Source: Desulfomicrobium sp. UBA5193 | GTDB lineage: Bacteria; Desulfobacterota; Desulfovibrionia; Desulfovibrionales; Desulfomicrobiaceae | Assembly: GCA_002412965.1 (NCBI GenBank) | Contig: DHWB01000011.1 | Span: 248,001 to 312,000 of the forward strand | DNA length: 64,000 nt | Reading direction: 5' to 3' | In this document: one piece after another, positions 32,934-42,392 of the stretch | Layout: the number at the start of each line of letters is the position of its first letter | How positions within the stretch are numbered: the stretch's first letter is position 1 | Translations under genes and position numbers: made by a program | The notes under the pieces: generated by a model | Databases searched by the model: none | What the model was told of the DNA's origin: nothing | The model's input: the letters and a program-made list of their open reading frames with translations, nothing else

Positions 32934-35747
32934 TCATGCGCCATGTCTGGAACACTCCTCCAGTAAATACAGGATGCTGCGATACGGAATGCCCCCGTGC
33001 AGGCCGAGGCCGATCTCGCAGGTCCGTGAAGTCGAGTAGCCCTCGCTGCATCCCCCCACCTGTTCAGCCAAACCCGCCAGCGCCGAGGCGTTGAGCTCCG
33101 GGCGGTGGAAACCCTTGTCGCCGGAGAAGCCGCAGCAGAGGATGCCTTCGGGCAGAATGACGCTCCTGGCCAGCTGCCGGGCCAGGTCCGTGAAGGCGTC
33201 GGTCAGTCCCATGAGTCGGGTGGAGCAGGTCGGGTGCAGGGCGATGCTGCGATCCACCGCATTGAAACGCAGGCGCGGCAGCAGGAAGGAGTGGGCGAAT
33301 TCGATGGGTTCAAAGAGGCTGAGCCCCATTATTTCCTTTTTCATCCGCGCAAGACAGGGGCTCGTGTCGCAGAGGATAGGGAAGCGGCCATTTTCCGAAG
33401 CGGCGCGCAGCGCCTCTTCCAGCTCCAGAAGCTTGTCCCTGGCCTGCACGTGGAGCCCCTTGGTTTCGAACGCCTTGCCACAGCACAGATCCTTCACGTT
33501 TTCCGGGATGCGCACCGAGAACCCGGCCCTTTCCAGGAGGCGCACCGTGACCTCGGGCAGCGGCTCCTGCCGGTCGTCACGGGTGTCGCCCATGGTCCGC
33601 GTGGCGCAGGAGGGCAGATAGACGATGACGTCTCGGCCTATGGCGGAGCCTCTTTTTTGCGGGAGCGATGCCGCCGCGCGGGGCAGGCCTGCATGCCACA
33701 GTGCAAGGCGGTGCTTGCTCAGACGGGTCAGCACCCGGCTGATGGCTTCCATCTTTTCCGTGCCCAGGGCCTGATGCGCCAGATCGGCCGCGTCGAGCAC
33801 GCCGCGGGCCAGGGTCGTTACGGCGGAGAAATGCTTTGCCACGGCACCGGCGGCCAGACGCGCGGCAGGCGTCGCTGCATCGTGGCGCAGATCGCGGATG
33901 AAGGAGGCCACGTCGATGGCCAGCGGGCAGCGCGTAGTGCACAGACCGTCCGTGGCGCAGGTCGATTCTCCCAGTTCCGTGAACGCGGCGCGCCATTGTT
34001 TCGCTTCGACCTCTTGCCCCTCCTGTTCCAGCCTGGTGATCTCCCGCCAGGCTGCGATGCGCTGGCGCGGGGTGAAGGCGATGTTCCGCGAGGGGCAAAC
34101 CGGCTCGCAGAAGCCGCAATCGACGCACATGTCGATTCTGGGGTGGCTGGTCAGGGGGAGTTTGAGTCCTTCGAGGTGGGCGTGCGGGTCTTCGTTGAAC
34201 ATGACGCCGGGGTTCAATATCCCGTCAGGGTCGAGCAGCTTCTTGATCTGGCGCATGACGCCGTGGATCGTGTCTCCCCATTCCTGGCGCACATAGGGTG
34301 CGATGGCCCGGCCCGTGCCGTGTTCGGCCTTGAGCGACCCGTCGAAATCGCGCGTGATGAGTTCGGCCAGGTCGTCCAGAAAGCCGTGCAGACGCTTCAG
34401 TTCCAAGGGATCGTTGATGCGCGTGGGCAGGGTGAAGTGAAAGTTGCCGTGAAAGGCGTGGCCCATGATCCCGGCGTCATAGCCGTAGCGCTCGAAGAGG
34501 CGCTGGAAGGCGATGCAGCCCTCGGCCAGCCGTTCCACCGGGATGTTGATGTCTTCGGTGATGACGAATTCATCGGCGGCACGGAAACTGGTCACGGCCG
34601 AGAAAAGACCGCGCCGCACGCTCCACAGTCGCTCGCACTCGGCCGTGTCCGTGGTGAAGCGGGGCGGGACGACCTGCTCGATGCCGGCCAGGGCCGTCAG
34701 AATTGCTTCGGTGTTGCAGGTCAGGGTTTGCGGGTCGTCGGCTCTGGTCTCCATGAGCACGGCGCAGGCCTGCGTATCCAGTTCGCGCAGCAGAGGCGGG
34801 GCTGAAGGCAGGCCTTCCACGGCCCGGATGGAGGTGCGGTCGAGCAGCTCCGCCGCCTGCACCGGGCAGCCGCCCTGCAGGGCCATGACCGCACGCGCCG
34901 CCGCGTCCAGGTCCGGGAAGATCATGAGCGCCGTGGCCCGCAGGGGAAGGACAGGCAGCGTGGCCAGGGTCACGGAGCTGACGAAGCCAAGTGTTCCCTC
35001 GGAGCCGATCATGAGGTGGGTCAGGATATCAAGGGGATCGTCGAATTCGGTCAGGGCGTTTACGGCATAGCCCGTCGTGTTCTTGATGGAATACTTGCGC
35101 CGGATGCGTGTGGCCAGGGCCGTGTCGGCCATGATTGTGCGGCGCAGGGCCGAGAGGCCCTCCAGCAGACGGGCATGGCTCGTGCGAAACGCGGCCACGC
35201 CGTGCGGGTCTTCGGTGTCCAGGACAGTGCCGTCGGCCAGGATGAGGCGCATGTGGCGCATGGTCGCAAAGGTGTTCTGGTCCACGGTGCAGCACATCCC
35301 GGCCGCGTTGTTGGCGACCATGCCGCCGATGGTCGCGGCCGCAGCTGAGGCCGGGTCCGGCCCGATGCGACGTCCGAACGGGGCCAGGATCGCGTCGGCT
35401 TCGCCGCCCGTCAGGCCGCAACCCAGGCGAATGACCCGCCCCTCATCCATCACTTCATGTTTGCGCCAGAACGGACCCCGGATGCGTGCGACGATGTCCT
35501 CACCCGTGGCCTGACCGTTCAGGCTCGTGCCCGCGCCGTGAAAGGTCACCCCGCGGCCGTGTTCATGCAGCACCGCCATCAGGTTCAGAATTTCGGATTC
35601 GCTTTCGAGGTCCATGACGGCTCTGGCGCGGGGCTGGTAGATGCTGGCGTCCAGGGCGAAAATGCGAACGCGCACGGGATCCAGATGCAGTCGATGATCC
35701 GGCACAATACGGGCGAGGGCGGCGTTCAGGGACGATGGCAGGGACAT
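32934..35747 (-). CDS. dld: FAD/iron-sulfur D-lactate-type dehydrogenase
   Basis: The 937-residue protein combines an FAD-binding PCMH domain (about 40-260, with VTFHGAGTSLNGQATGED), an FAD-oxidase C-terminal domain (to about 530), two 4Fe-4S motifs (CVDCGFCEPVCP and CATDGLCTTRCP) and a CCG pair at the C-terminus (DLCCGKAFETKG and GILCCGFSGDKG). This arrangement matches Dld-II D-lactate dehydrogenases, which feed electrons to the quinone pool; glycolate or 2-hydroxyglutarate are possible alternative substrates. The ATG at 35747 has GGAG five bases upstream and is preferred to an in-frame start at 35804. Together with lutCB it would allow use of both lactate isomers. Confidence 0.85.
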   Translation of the reverse strand: MSLPSSLNAALARIVPDHRLHLDPVRVRIFALDASIYQPRARAVMDLESESEILNLMAVLHEHGRGVTFHGAGTSLNGQATGEDIVARIRGPFWRKHEVMDEGRVIRLGCGLTGGEADAILAPFGRRIGPDPASAAAATIGGMVANNAAGMCCTVDQNTFATMRHMRLILADGTVLDTEDPHGVAAFRTSHARLLEGLSALRRTIMADTALATRIRRKYSIKNTTGYAVNALTEFDDPLDILTHLMIGSEGTLGFVSSVTLATLPVLPLRATALMIFPDLDAAARAVMALQGGCPVQAAELLDRTSIRAVEGLPSAPPLLRELDTQACAVLMETRADDPQTLTCNTEAILTALAGIEQVVPPRFTTDTAECERLWSVRRGLFSAVTSFRAADEFVITEDINIPVERLAEGCIAFQRLFERYGYDAGIMGHAFHGNFHFTLPTRINDPLELKRLHGFLDDLAELITRDFDGSLKAEHGTGRAIAPYVRQEWGDTIHGVMRQIKKLLDPDGILNPGVMFNEDPHAHLEGLKLPLTSHPRIDMCVDCGFCEPVCPSRNIAFTPRQRIAAWREITRLEQEGQEVEAKQWRAAFTELGESTCATDGLCTTRCPLAIDVASFIRDLRHDAATPAARLAAGAVAKHFSAVTTLARGVLDAADLAHQALGTEKMEAISRVLTRLSKHRLALWHAGLPRAAASLPQKRGSAIGRDVIVYLPSCATRTMGDTRDDRQEPLPEVTVRLLERAGFSVRIPENVKDLCCGKAFETKGLHVQARDKLLELEEALRAASENGRFPILCDTSPCLARMKKEIMGLSLFEPIEFAHSFLLPRLRFNAVDRSIALHPTCSTRLMGLTDAFTDLARQLARSVILPEGILCCGFSGDKGFHRPELNASALAGLAEQVGGCSEGYSTSRTCEIGLGLHGGIPYRSILYLLEECSRHGA

Positions 35748-36017
35748 GGGCGCTCCGTAGGGGATGACTCCTTTATGCGGCAACAACTGGAAGGACAAAA
35801 TCACTATGGGGGCGGCGGAGCGAAGTCAATGTGAGGCCCGACGGATATGACTCGTCTTTCCAGCACAGCGCAGCCCCGCGTTCAGAAAAGGGTTGCAAAG
35901 CGCGTTGCTGATCGATAATTGTTTATATCTTGTTCCCTGTTGTTTTGAAATTTTTAATGAAAACAGAGGCTTGCGCCGGTCATAGCGAGCGTTGCGAAAA
36001 AGTCTCGGGAGGAATCG
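35748..36017. promoter_or_regulatory. Divergent intergenic region of dehydrogenase and TRAP operon 1
   Basis: No gene is seen in these 270 bases. A locally AT-rich stretch (about 35910-35960) likely carries the promoter of the TRAP operon, but I could not assign boxes with confidence. GGGAGG precedes the dctP start. Confidence 0.4.
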
Positions 36018-37073
36018 ATGAAGGCGAAAGTTTTGCTGGCGATCATCCTGGCTCTGACCGTGTTCAGTGCCGCATCGGCTCAGGCGGCGAGGGTTCTCAA
36101 GTTCGGGCATATCGCGCCCACCAAGATCGAGAACAAGGACTTTCCCATGCACAAGGCGGCCCTGGCTTTTGCCGCGCATGTGGAAAAGGAGACAAAGGGC
36201 GAGATTAAGATCGAGGTCTTTCCCCTGGGGCAGCTCGGGAACGAGCGCTCCATGCTGGAACAGGTCCAGTTCGGAACCCTGGACATGATGGACTGCACCA
36301 CGGCGGTCATGTCCAACCTCATCCCGCAGGTCGGGCTGCTGGACCTGTTCTTTCTCTTTCCGAGCAAGGAAGTGGCCTACAAGGTGCTGGCCGATGAGGA
36401 ATTCAAGACCGTCATGGATGCGCTCATGCCCGGCATGGGTCTTATCCCCATCGGATACGCCGAAAACGAGATGCGCGATTTCAACGTGCGCGACAAGACC
36501 ATCACTTCTCCCGAGCAGATGAAGGGCGTGCGCGTGCGGGTCATGGACTCCCCCGTGTTCCTGGAAAGCTTCAGGGCGCTCGGCGCAAATCCCGTAGGCA
36601 TCCCCTTCCCGGAATTGTACACGGCCCTGCAGCAGGGCGCGGTGGACATGCAGGAAAACCCCATCCCCACCTCGGTCATGATGAAGTTCACTGAAGTGGC
36701 CAAACACCTCACTCGTTCCTCCCATTCCCTGACCTGTCTCTACAAGATGGTCAGCCGTCCGGTTTGGGAGAGCCTGACTCCGGAGCAGCAGCAGATCTTC
36801 CTGGATGCGGCCAAGATCGCCGAGGACATCAATCGCACCGAAAATACGAACATGCGCAACGAACTCGAAAAGTTGGCCCAGGACAAGTTCGGCGCCACCA
36901 TCGCCGACCTGACCCCCGAAGAGCGCGCGGCCTTTCATGACGCGGTGTTGCCCGTACACGAGAAATTCGCCGCTCAGACCGGCACCATTCCAAACGATCC
37001 CAAGTTCGGAAAGTATGCAGGCAAGCGCTACTACGACATGATCGTCGAAAAGGTGAGCCAGTACAGCAAGTAG
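36018..37073 (+). CDS. dctP: TRAP transporter solute-binding protein DctP (operon 1)
   Basis: The 351-residue periplasmic protein has a signal peptide (VLLAIILALTVFSAASAQAA) and the DctP fold. Family marks are VLKFGHIAPTK at the mature start, GELKIEVFP-like KIEVFPLGQLGNERSMLEQ, the substrate-carboxylate region MKGVRVRVMDSPVFLESF with the conserved Arg, and FPELYTALQQGAVDMQENP. It delivers an organic acid to DctQM. The substrate is not determined by sequence; the neighbouring lactate dehydrogenase makes a 2-hydroxy acid possible. GGGAGG precedes the ATG. Confidence 0.92.
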   Translation: MKAKVLLAIILALTVFSAASAQAARVLKFGHIAPTKIENKDFPMHKAALAFAAHVEKETKGEIKIEVFPLGQLGNERSMLEQVQFGTLDMMDCTTAVMSNLIPQVGLLDLFFLFPSKEVAYKVLADEEFKTVMDALMPGMGLIPIGYAENEMRDFNVRDKTITSPEQMKGVRVRVMDSPVFLESFRALGANPVGIPFPELYTALQQGAVDMQENPIPTSVMMKFTEVAKHLTRSSHSLTCLYKMVSRPVWESLTPEQQQIFLDAAKIAEDINRTENTNMRNELEKLAQDKFGATIADLTPEERAAFHDAVLPVHEKFAAQTGTIPNDPKFGKYAGKRYYDMIVEKVSQYSK

Positions 37074-37159
37074 GCTTCCGCGCGGTTTGCAGCAAACGGG
37101 GTGACCACGTGAAGCCCCGCTTGCGGGCAAGCACGAGCCACCGCATTCCAACATATCGG

Positions 37160-37185
37160 CAGGGCCTTCTGGCCCTGTCCTTTTT
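37160..37185 (+). terminator. Attenuator-like hairpin between dctP and dctQ
   Basis: CAGGGCC and GGCCCTG form a 7-base stem with a TTCT loop, followed by TCC and five T. It ends ten bases before the dctQ start, so it can cut transcription partly and let the binding protein be made in excess over the permease. Confidence 0.65.
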
Positions 37186-37194
37186 GAGAGAACG

Positions 37195-37692
37195 ATGAAG
37201 AATTTTCTGCGCATCCTCGGACAGATCGAGGAATTGACGGTGGGCGGCCTGCTGCTGCTTCTGGCCATCGGCACGACGGTCCAGGTCTTTACCCGCTATT
37301 TTCTGGGTCTGACCTTTGACTGGTTCGACGAGGGCAGCCGTTATCTAGTTGTTTTCGCAACCTTTGCCGGAGCCGGAATGGCGGTCAAGTACGGGGCACA
37401 TTTCTCCATGGAGGCGGTGACCCAGTACTCCCCGCCGCGTGTGTCCGCGTGCATGCGCACCCTGGCGAATGTGATCAGCGCGGCGGTGATGCTGATCATC
37501 GCCTGGTACGGATGGGAACAGACCGCGCTGCTGGCCCGCTACGGGATGACCACCGCCTCGTTGGGGATGCCCATGTGGGTGGCCTATCTGCCCATCCCCG
37601 TCTTCGGGGCGACCATCGCCGTGCGCTTTCTACACAGGGCCTGGGAGCAGGCGCGCATCGCGCTGAGTCCAGTCGCAGAGGAGAACAGCTGA
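37195..37692 (+). CDS. dctQ: TRAP transporter small permease DctQ (operon 1)
   Basis: The 165-residue membrane protein has four transmembrane helices and the DctQ motif with Trp/Glu around GLTFDWFDEGSRYLVVFATFAG, used for pairing with DctM. It starts 121 bases after dctP, beyond a hairpin, and its stop overlaps the dctM start by one base (TGATG). Confidence 0.9.
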   Translation: MKNFLRILGQIEELTVGGLLLLLAIGTTVQVFTRYFLGLTFDWFDEGSRYLVVFATFAGAGMAVKYGAHFSMEAVTQYSPPRVSACMRTLANVISAAVMLIIAWYGWEQTALLARYGMTTASLGMPMWVAYLPIPVFGATIAVRFLHRAWEQARIALSPVAEENS

Positions 37693-38966
37693 TGATCTGG
37701 TTCATCGTCTGCACTTTTCTCGGGCTTCTCCTGCTGTCCACTCCCATCGCCATTGTCGTTCTGGCCACGACTGCCGGGGCAGTAAGCCTGTTCATGCATG
37801 TGCCCCTGACCGCGCTGGTGCAGCAGCTTTTCCGGGGGCTGGACAACTTCCTGCTGCTGTCCATTCCCTTTTTCATCCTGGCCGGAAACATCATGGCCGA
37901 GGGCCGCATCGCCCACTATCTGGTCAAATTCATGGACGCCTGCGTCGGCCGTTTTCGGGGCGGTCTGGCGCTGGCCGGGATTCTGACCTGCATGTTTTTC
38001 GCGGCCATTTCCGGATCGAGCCCGGCCACGGTCATCGCCGTGGGCAGCATCATGATTCCGGCTCTGGTCCGTTCGGGCTACGACGAAAAATTCAGCATCG
38101 GCCTCATCACCAGCGCAGGCACCCTTGGCATTCTCATTCCCCCGTCCATCCCCATGGTCCTCTATTCGCTGGTGGGCAACACATCGGTCAGCGACATGTT
38201 CATGGCCGGCGTCGTGCCGGGAGTGGTGCGGGTGATCATCTTCGGGACCTTTGCCGTGTTCATGGCGCGCCGTTTCAATTGGGGCGCGACCTCGTCCTAT
38301 TCCCTGGGTGAAACCCTGCGCATCCTGGGTCGGGCGTCCTGGGGTCTGGCCATGCCGCTTATCGTGCTGGGCGGCATCTATTCCGGCCTCTTCACCCCCA
38401 CCGAGGCGGCGGGCGTGTCCGTGGTGTACGCGCTGCTGGTGGAGACGTTCATCTACAGATCCCTGTCGTGGGAAAAATTTCGGGTTATTCTGGTCAAAAG
38501 CGCAGTGCTCTCCTCGGCCCTGCTCTTCATCATCGCCTGCGCCATGCCCTTCATCTGGCTCCTGACCCGCGAGCAGCTGCCCGTCCAGGCCGCTGAATTC
38601 ATCAGCGCGCACATCAGCAACAAGTACGTGTTTCTCTTTCTGGTCAACGTCCTTCTGATCGGGGTGGGCTGCGTCATGGACATCGTGACCTCCATACTGG
38701 TGCTGACGCCGATCTTCCTGCCCATGCTGGCCCACTTCGACATCGACCCGGTGGCCTGGGGCATCATGATGATCGTCAATGTGGAGATAGGTTTCCTGAC
38801 CTTTCCCTTCGGCCTGAACCTGTTCGTGGCCATGGGCATCACCAGGAAGCCCCTGACCTACGTCGCTCGGTCCGTGATGCCCTTCCTGCTGCTGCTTTTC
38901 GTCTGCCTGCTCATGGTCGCCTACATTCCGATTCTGTCGACCTGGTTGCCGTCTGTCTTGAGATAA
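37692..38966 (+). CDS. dctM: TRAP transporter large permease DctM (operon 1)
   Basis: The 424-residue protein has about twelve helices and is the sodium-coupled transport subunit. Typical sequences are the GSSPATVIAVGSIMIPALVRSGY block, IPPSIPMVLYSLV, and FTPTEAAGVSVVYALLVE. The ATG at 37692 overlaps the dctQ stop; the frame is open further upstream but within dctQ. A strong terminator follows. Confidence 0.93.
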   Translation: MIWFIVCTFLGLLLLSTPIAIVVLATTAGAVSLFMHVPLTALVQQLFRGLDNFLLLSIPFFILAGNIMAEGRIAHYLVKFMDACVGRFRGGLALAGILTCMFFAAISGSSPATVIAVGSIMIPALVRSGYDEKFSIGLITSAGTLGILIPPSIPMVLYSLVGNTSVSDMFMAGVVPGVVRVIIFGTFAVFMARRFNWGATSSYSLGETLRILGRASWGLAMPLIVLGGIYSGLFTPTEAAGVSVVYALLVETFIYRSLSWEKFRVILVKSAVLSSALLFIIACAMPFIWLLTREQLPVQAAEFISAHISNKYVFLFLVNVLLIGVGCVMDIVTSILVLTPIFLPMLAHFDIDPVAWGIMMIVNVEIGFLTFPFGLNLFVAMGITRKPLTYVARSVMPFLLLLFVCLLMVAYIPILSTWLPSVLR

Positions 38967-38980
38967 AGAAAAGAGAATGG

Positions 38981-39010
38981 AAAAGGGGAGTCTCGCGGCT
39001 CCCTTTTTTT
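38981..39010 (+). terminator. Rho-independent terminator of TRAP operon 1
   Basis: GGGAG (38986-38990) and CTCCC (38999-39003) form a stem followed by seven T (39004-39010), with A-rich sequence on the 5' side that could extend pairing to the T-run. Confidence 0.85.
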
Positions 39011-39129
39011 GCGCCAAAAATGCCCGACGCGCCAAACCCTTTAAGATAAGAGGCTTGGCGCGTCAGGCAGGGCTCGTGATGGCAAGAAATTTTGAAAAGA
39101 TCCCCGAAGGAACCAATGTGAAATGAGCG

Positions 39130-40581
39130 CTAATGCGCGGCCAGGTTTTCTTCGATGGCCGAGCAGCAGACCATGTTGCGTCCGCTGGTTTTAGCCAGAT
39201 AAAGCGCCTTGTCCGCGTTGAAGATCAGGCCCTCGGGAGGCGTCAGGGCGCCGGGCTTGAGACCGGCGATGCCGATGGAGGCCGTGACCCGGAAGCGCTT
39301 CTTCTGGAAGCGGAAGAGGGTCTTGCCGATGAGGGCGCGCAGTCGCTCCGCCAGGATCCAGGCTTGGTCCTCGCGAGTCTGGGGCAGGATGACGACGAAT
39401 TCCTCTCCGCCGTAGCGGGCCGGAAAATCCGATTCGCGCAGGGTCTTCTGCAGGACCTTGCCCACCTCCCGCAGCACCATGTCTCCGGCCTGATGGCCGT
39501 AGGTGTCGTTGATGGACTTGAAATAGTCGAGGTCGATCATCATCAGGCTCAGCTCATCCTGATGGCGCTGGTGGCGCTTCATCTCTTCGCGTAGACGCAT
39601 GTCAAAATGCTGACGATTGGAGATGCGAGTCAGGCCGTCATGATCCGCCCTGGCCTTGGTTTTGCGGAATTCGAGACTGTTGCGCATGGCCAGGGCGAGG
39701 TGGTTGGCGGCGGAGCCGAGGACTCGCAAGCGGTCCTGGCCAAGGGTCGCGGCCTCATGTGAACAGATGATCAGGGCGCCGAAGGGCTCCGAGCCCAGGG
39801 ACAGGGGCAGGGTGATGATCTGCTCCAGTTCCGGAGGGTTATCCTGGGCGTTTTCACTGCGCAGCAACGAAGAGACCTGGTAGCCTCGGATTTCGTTCTT
39901 GCCCAGACGGGTAGGCACGTTCAGGAGATGGTTGATCCATTCCGACTGCCGTTCCTGGGTCAGATTTTCGGGCAGAAAAAGTTCCGCTTCGGTCTGTCCC
40001 TCCGTATCCGCCCAAAATACGCCGAGCACCGACTGGACATCGAGCAGCAGGCCGAGGTCTTCGGCGCAATTTGAGAGGATCACAGCCGGGTCAAGGGTTT
40101 GACTGGCCTTGGTCAGAAGCTGGTTCAGAAAGGCTAGCTGATCGTTCTTGCGGGCCAGGAGTTCGCGTTCGAGGCTGATTTCGCGCGCCATCAGGAAAAT
40201 GTCCTGATACATGCTGGACACTTCTTCCGCCTGCCCCAGGGCATGGGCAATTTTTGCCTCGTCGAGAGGGCAGGTCATGAGTGTCAGAAAGGTCCCCGAG
40301 GCCATGCATTCGAGCACTTGCGAATCCTGCTGATCGGCAATGAGCAGGAACTGCCAGGACTGATGCGCGGTCAGTCGCTGCCGGTCATCCGGCGTCAGGG
40401 TCTTCCACACGGATATGGCTACGAAGACAAGCCCACCCTGGCTTGCGGTCTCCAGAAATTCCTGGGCCGCGCTGATCGAGCGGTTGTTCAGGATGCGTGG
40501 CCGGGGTAGGTGCTCGTCCAACTGGGAGGCCAGTTCGGGGCTGAGTGCCAGGCCGAGGCAAGGGCGGTTTGAGGTGTCCAT
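39130..40581 (-). CDS. Diguanylate cyclase with GAF-like sensor region
   Basis: The 483-residue cytoplasmic protein ends in an intact GGDEF domain (about 315-475) with the active site RYGGEEFVVILP and LDYFKSINDTYGHQAGD, so it should make cyclic di-GMP. Before it lies a GAF-like domain (about 155-305). The first 120 residues resemble a degenerate receiver or Rossmann-like domain, without membrane helices. The ATG at 40581 has GGAGG five bases upstream; the frame continues left but overlaps the divergent gene. No RxxD inhibitory site is obvious five residues before GGEEF. Confidence 0.9.
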   Translation of the reverse strand: MDTSNRPCLGLALSPELASQLDEHLPRPRILNNRSISAAQEFLETASQGGLVFVAISVWKTLTPDDRQRLTAHQSWQFLLIADQQDSQVLECMASGTFLTLMTCPLDEAKIAHALGQAEEVSSMYQDIFLMAREISLERELLARKNDQLAFLNQLLTKASQTLDPAVILSNCAEDLGLLLDVQSVLGVFWADTEGQTEAELFLPENLTQERQSEWINHLLNVPTRLGKNEIRGYQVSSLLRSENAQDNPPELEQIITLPLSLGSEPFGALIICSHEAATLGQDRLRVLGSAANHLALAMRNSLEFRKTKARADHDGLTRISNRQHFDMRLREEMKRHQRHQDELSLMMIDLDYFKSINDTYGHQAGDMVLREVGKVLQKTLRESDFPARYGGEEFVVILPQTREDQAWILAERLRALIGKTLFRFQKKRFRVTASIGIAGLKPGALTPPEGLIFNADKALYLAKTSGRNMVCCSAIEENLAAH

Positions 40582-40727
40582 GCTGTCCTCCAGGACAAGG
40601 GAAAATTGACGGTCTTCCGAGGAGATAGCAAGTTTGCTGCCAAGGCGTTCTTGGGGATAAAGAGCGTCGATTCGAAGGAGTTCGCTCCAAGGCCGAGATT
40701 GCTCTTGCAAGGAGATTCTCTGTCTCG

Positions 40728-42392
40728 ATGAACACTCACGGGAAACAGGCCCGGATATTGCTTCGCACGGGCATGGCGCAACATTCTCGCTCCATATGGG
40801 GCACTCTCGACTCGTTCGTGGAAGGTGGACCCATTCTCGGGCGCAAGGTGGCCAATGCCGGCTTTCTGCAAGCCCTGTTCGGAGCCGACCCTTTCGCGGA
40901 GTATCATTTTTTCCTGCCCGACAGACAAAGCGGCAAGGCACTTGAAGCGTTCGTGCAGGCCGCTTGTCCGCAGCTAAGCGGCAAGATTCGCATCCTGCCG
41001 CGAACCGACTTGCCCGCGCAGCTGGCCTCAACCGCATATCACGCCTTCCATCTCTCCGACTGCCTGACCGCCCAGGGCTTTCTGGCCGCGCTAAGGAATT
41101 GTCTGGCCCGGAACGTCTTTCCCATCACCGGAGTGACCCACTCCCTGTCCTACGCGCGCTACGGCCAATCCTTCGCCCAGCATGTCTGGGCCGGGGTCAC
41201 GGCGCGGGACTGCATCGTGGCCACTTCGACGGCCGGGGCCGATGTCGTGCGCGAGGAATTGGCGGCCCTGGGCGAGGTTATTTCGGCTCCGGTGCCTCAC
41301 GTGGCGGTCGTGCCCTTGGGGGTGTGGTGCAAAGATTTCAATGCGCTGGAACACGCCCCGGTGTCCGCCGTGCCATCCTCCAAGATCGTCTTTCTGGTTC
41401 CGGGGCGGATCAGCCCGTATTCCAAGATGGATCTTTTGCCTTTGTTGCGCTCCTTTCAGCGGCTGCGGCAGAGCGGAGTGGAGCTTGGTGAGGTCTGTCT
41501 GGTTCTGGCCGGGAGCCCGGACGAGGGCGCGTCCCTGCCCGGAACCCTGACCAACCTGGCGGCCAATATCGGCCTTGAGCTCATTGTCGTGCGCTGTCCC
41601 GACGACGTGACCAAGAAGGCCCTGCTGCACCGCGCCGACGTGGTCGTGTCTCTGGCCGACAACCCGCAGGAAACTTTCGGGCTGACGATCCTTGAGGCGG
41701 CGGCGGCCGGTAAGCCCGTCATCGCATCGGATTATGACGGCTACCGCGATCTGGTCCGTCACGGCCGCACGGGCCTTCTTGTCTCCACGCTGGACAGCGG
41801 GGAGGTGGACGACATTTCTCTTCTGGCGCCGCTCTTGTACGACAGCACCTACCATCTTTGGCTGGCACAGGACGTGGCCGTGGACGTGGGGGAACTGGCC
41901 GGGCATCTGCGCGTCATGCTGCAAAAAAGCGTGCGCGAGAGCATGGGCCGGGCGGCCCGCGAGCATGCCCAGGGCTTTGACTGGTCCATGATTATCGGGC
42001 GTTATCTGGAATTGTGGGATCGCTTGGCTGTGGAGCCCGCGCCAGAGCCGGGCCAGGGAGAGAGCCGCCATCCGTTAGCCATGCATCATGGGCGGATTTT
42101 TGCCGGATATCCGTCCAGGCGTCTGCGAGAGGAAGATGTGCTGGAGGCTACGGACCTGGGCCGCGCCGTGTACAGGAGCCGGGATTTTCCCGTAGTCTAT
42201 GCGGGCATCGAGGACAGAATTGACCTTGAGCTCATGCGCAAGGTGCTGGTCTTGGCCAGACGGCCTTTGTCATGGGCGGACCTGCGCGAAAAGGCCGCAG
42301 GCGAGGAACGTCTGGTGGCCACGGTGCTGTGGATGCTCAAGGGGGATCTGCTGCGCGTGGCGGGAGCTCTAAGTTTGCGGAATCTTTGCTAA
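40728..42392 (+). CDS. Glycosyltransferase, GT4-like, with C-terminal extension
   Basis: The 554-residue protein has a GT-B glycosyltransferase fold: N-terminal domain to about 215, then the nucleotide-sugar domain with KIVFLVPGRISPYSKMDLL and the family signature NPQETFGLTILEAAAAGKPVIASDYDG (begins about 308). Residues about 455-554 form an extension after the catalytic core that I do not recognise (winged-helix-like in its last 70 residues). No membrane helix is seen. It is divergent from the diguanylate cyclase and its stop overlaps the convergent cbiH stop by four bases. Confidence 0.82.
   Translation: MNTHGKQARILLRTGMAQHSRSIWGTLDSFVEGGPILGRKVANAGFLQALFGADPFAEYHFFLPDRQSGKALEAFVQAACPQLSGKIRILPRTDLPAQLASTAYHAFHLSDCLTAQGFLAALRNCLARNVFPITGVTHSLSYARYGQSFAQHVWAGVTARDCIVATSTAGADVVREELAALGEVISAPVPHVAVVPLGVWCKDFNALEHAPVSAVPSSKIVFLVPGRISPYSKMDLLPLLRSFQRLRQSGVELGEVCLVLAGSPDEGASLPGTLTNLAANIGLELIVVRCPDDVTKKALLHRADVVVSLADNPQETFGLTILEAAAAGKPVIASDYDGYRDLVRHGRTGLLVSTLDSGEVDDISLLAPLLYDSTYHLWLAQDVAVDVGELAGHLRVMLQKSVRESMGRAAREHAQGFDWSMIIGRYLELWDRLAVEPAPEPGQGESRHPLAMHHGRIFAGYPSRRLREEDVLEATDLGRAVYRSRDFPVVYAGIEDRIDLELMRKVLVLARRPLSWADLREKAAGEERLVATVLWMLKGDLLRVAGALSLRNLC

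Noticed and set aside
37085..37097. GTTTGC-A-GCAAAC palindrome after dctP
   Set aside because: A 1-base centre cannot form a hairpin; it may be a chance palindrome and lies downstream of the gene start where an operator is unlikely.
36018..38966. Dedicated lactate TRAP transporter
   Set aside because: Neighbourhood suggests it but nothing in the binding protein sequence identifies lactate, so no substrate is assigned.
37584..39035. 483-codon frame antisense to dctM
   Set aside because: Low-complexity His/Gln/Gly-rich translation typical of a complementary-strand artefact over a clear permease gene.
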